Source of the DNA: Pseudomonadota bacterium | GTDB lineage: Bacteria; Chloroflexota; Ktedonobacteria; Ktedonobacterales; JACDGC01 | Reading direction: 5' to 3' | Length of the DNA stretch: 7,839 bases | Assembly (NCBI GenBank): GCA_021323815.1 | Contig: JAJPKG010000341.1 | Location: forward strand, 1-7,839 | Shown: one piece after another, positions 6,600 to 7,839 of the stretch | How positions within the stretch are numbered: position 1 is the first letter of the stretch | How the letters are laid out: the number at the start of each line of letters is the position of its first letter | The notes under the pieces: generated by a model | Told to the model about the DNA's origin: nothing | Databases searched by the model: none | Seen by the model: the letters and a program-made list of their open reading frames with translations, nothing else | Translations under genes and position numbers: made by a program

Positions 6600-6608
6600 T
6601 GGTATACT
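6600..6608 (+). promoter_or_regulatory. Extended -10 promoter for the ABC ATPase gene
   Basis: TGG directly precedes TATACT (6603-6608), an extended -10 element with no recognisable -35 hexamer at 17-18 bases. The -10 hexamer is identical to that of the divergent promoter. Transcription would begin near 6614, giving a leader of about 120 bases before the ATG at 6737. Confidence 0.6.
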
Positions 6609-6626
6609 CTGCCTCAGATGGATCAT

Positions 6627-6716
6627 CGTCGCGCCCGGCGACGGTGTCACGACCAGGGAGGGTCGCTCGAAAGGCTGATGCGCCGCCCGGCGAATCAGCG
6701 TTAGGGCAGTGCGCCC
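6627..6716 (+). promoter_or_regulatory. Hairpin-packed 5' leader of the ABC ATPase gene
   Basis: Four stem-loops follow one another. CGTCGC (6627-6632) pairs with GCGACG (6638-6643). CGACC (6650-6654) pairs with GGTCG (6661-6665). GCTGAT (6674-6679) pairs with ATCAGC (6694-6699) and encloses a further CGCC/GGCG stem with a GCCC loop. GGGC (6704-6707) pairs with GCCC (6713-6716). The last lies just before the AAGGG ribosome site (6721-6725). I see no U-tract, no T-box core and no match to a riboswitch I know. It may act on translation or RNA stability. Confidence 0.4.
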
Positions 6717-6736
6717 AGAAAAGGGAACACACAACT

Positions 6737-7831
6737 ATGTCACAGGTGCGACTCGAAGACATCTCTAAGCGCTTCGGTGATGTCGAAGTCGTCAAAGGCA
6801 TCAATCTCACGGTCAACGATGGCGAATTCCTGGTGTTGGTCGGCCCTTCCGGTTGTGGCAAGTCCACCATTCTGCGCATGATCGCGGGATTAGAGGAGAT
6901 CAGTTCCGGTCGGCTCTATATCGGCGATCGGTTGGTCAATGATATCCCACCGAAGGACCGCGACATTGCGATGGTCTTCCAAAACTACGCGCTCTATCCG
7001 CATATGACGGTTTATCAGAACATGGCGTTCGGCTTGCAGCGGCGTCACACCAGCAAAGCGGAGATCGACCGGCGCGTGGGCATGGCGGCGGATATGCTGG
7101 AATTGCGCCCGTATCTCAAACGCAAACCCAAAGAACTTTCCGGCGGCCAGCGCCAGCGCGTCGCCCTCGGTCGCGCCATTGTCCGCGAGCCGGAAGTCTT
7201 TTTGATGGATGAACCGCTTTCCAACCTGGATGCAAAGCTGCGCGTGCAAACCCGCGCTGAGATCAGCCGCCTGCACCAGCGCATTCGCCGCACCACCATT
7301 TATGTGACGCACGATCAGACGGAAGCGATGACGATGGGCGACCGCATCGTCGTGCTCAGCAATGGGATCATCCAGCAGGTTGGCTCGCCGCAAGAATTGT
7401 ACGCGCATCCGGCAAATCAGTTTGTCGCCACCTTCATCGGCTCGCCGGCCATGAATATTTTCCCTCACGCGCACGTGGCGCGCTCAGATGGCGCGTTGCG
7501 CATTGCCGTCGCGGATCAATATCTGACGCTGCCGGACAATGTCGCCAACGTGCTCAGCGGCTTCGAGAACCGCGACATCACCATCGGCCTGCGTCCGGAA
7601 GATTTTACCAGCCAGAACAACCACGTGCCGGGGCAGACGTTGCAGGGAACCGTCGATGTGGTGGAACACCTGGGCAACGAGCAATTGCTGTATGTGAAGA
7701 TGGCGAACAACGTGGTGCTGGCGCGGGTTGATCCTTCGTTGTCGGCGCGGGCGGGCGACACCGTCACCCTCGGCATCAACCCCGAACACTTGCACGCCTT
7801 CGATCCCGACTCGACGAAAGCGCTGGTGTGA
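6737..7831 (+). CDS. ugpC: Sugar/glycerol-3-phosphate-type ABC transporter ATPase (UgpC/MalK/MsmX family)
   Basis: The protein has 364 residues, normal for the MalK/UgpC group. The ATG at 6737 starts the conserved SQVRLEDISKRFG opening. The frame is open upstream, but that part overlaps the promoter and leader. AAGGG (6721-6725) is the likely ribosome site, with rather long spacing. ATPase motifs are intact: Walker A GPSGCGKST (36-44), Q-loop Q82, signature LSGGQ (134-138), Walker B VFLMDEP (154-160) and H-loop H192. After about residue 235 comes the C-terminal OB/TOBE regulatory part with IGLRPEDF (283-290) and GTVDVVEHLGNEQLLYV (304-320). Such subunits power binding-protein-dependent uptake of sugars or glycerol phosphate at the inner face of the membrane, and one ATPase may serve several transporters. 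No permease or binding protein is in view. GGGAAGAG after the stop may be the next gene's ribosome site. The substrate cannot be assigned. Confidence 0.93.
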   Translation: MSQVRLEDISKRFGDVEVVKGINLTVNDGEFLVLVGPSGCGKSTILRMIAGLEEISSGRLYIGDRLVNDIPPKDRDIAMVFQNYALYPHMTVYQNMAFGLQRRHTSKAEIDRRVGMAADMLELRPYLKRKPKELSGGQRQRVALGRAIVREPEVFLMDEPLSNLDAKLRVQTRAEISRLHQRIRRTTIYVTHDQTEAMTMGDRIVVLSNGIIQQVGSPQELYAHPANQFVATFIGSPAMNIFPHAHVARSDGALRIAVADQYLTLPDNVANVLSGFENRDITIGLRPEDFTSQNNHVPGQTLQGTVDVVEHLGNEQLLYVKMANNVVLARVDPSLSARAGDTVTLGINPEHLHAFDPDSTKALV

Positions 7832-7839
7832 GGGAAGAG

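Noticed and set aside
6509..6736. 76-residue N-terminal extension of the ABC ATPase
   Set aside because: The promoter and hairpin-rich leader occupy this stretch, and the family starts at the MSQVRLED segment.
6439..6879. Long N-terminal extension of the FemAB-type gene, open to 6879
   Set aside because: It would cross a good extended -10 promoter and overlap the start of the ABC ATPase gene; the added residues do not look like protein and the family begins near the ATG at 6438.
1..7839. Insertion sequence, prophage, defence island or biosynthetic cluster
   Set aside because: No transposase, integrase, target-site duplication, nuclease or pathway-type gene cluster is visible; all genes belong to ordinary families.

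Overview
The window is bacterial, GC-rich (I judge roughly 60% by eye) and chromosomal in character. It holds five genes: four complete coding sequences with no sign of decay, plus a fifth (the ABC ATPase) that ends 8 bases before the window edge. The mix of proteins (a GlnA-like synthetase without an adenylylation tyrosine, a membrane-anchored phosphodiesterase-fold protein, a soluble GAF/HisKA_3 kinase, a FemAB-type transferase and a UgpC/MsmX-type ATPase) and the interspersed GGCTAAAGCC-type repeats would fit Chloroflexota. That assignment is an inference and was not tested by any search.

Layout. Bases 1-613 have no credible gene. The left end (1-157, minus strand) carries a good sigma-70-type promoter that drives a hairpin-rich RNA running out of the window, probably the leader of a gene lying to the left. 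Bases 171-319 hold small repeats and a neat two-stem inverted repeat. Bases 442-613 look like promoter and leader for the glutamine synthetase-like gene (614-1945, plus). That gene converges on a minus-strand phosphodiesterase-superfamily gene (1946-3736), and the two stop codons share one TGATCA. A divergent gap follows, then a plus-strand cytoplasmic sensor histidine kinase (3939-5228). This converges on a minus-strand FemAB/GNAT-type peptidyltransferase gene (5302-6438). A divergent control region (6439-6736), with two extended -10 promoters and a leader packed with hairpins, separates it from a plus-strand sugar-type ABC ATPase gene (6737-7831).

How the genes relate. Every adjacent pair is convergent or divergent, so no operon is visible and no shared pathway is shown. 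Broad themes are nitrogen assimilation or gamma-glutamyl ligation, cell-surface phosphoester or envelope chemistry, signalling, peptidoglycan bridge formation and solute uptake. I do not see a coherent new system such as a defence island, CRISPR array, biosynthetic cluster or mobile element. The most interesting points are substituted active-site positions in two enzymes (the synthetase and the phosphodiesterase) and three structured non-coding regions (1-121 minus, 274-319, 6627-6716 plus).
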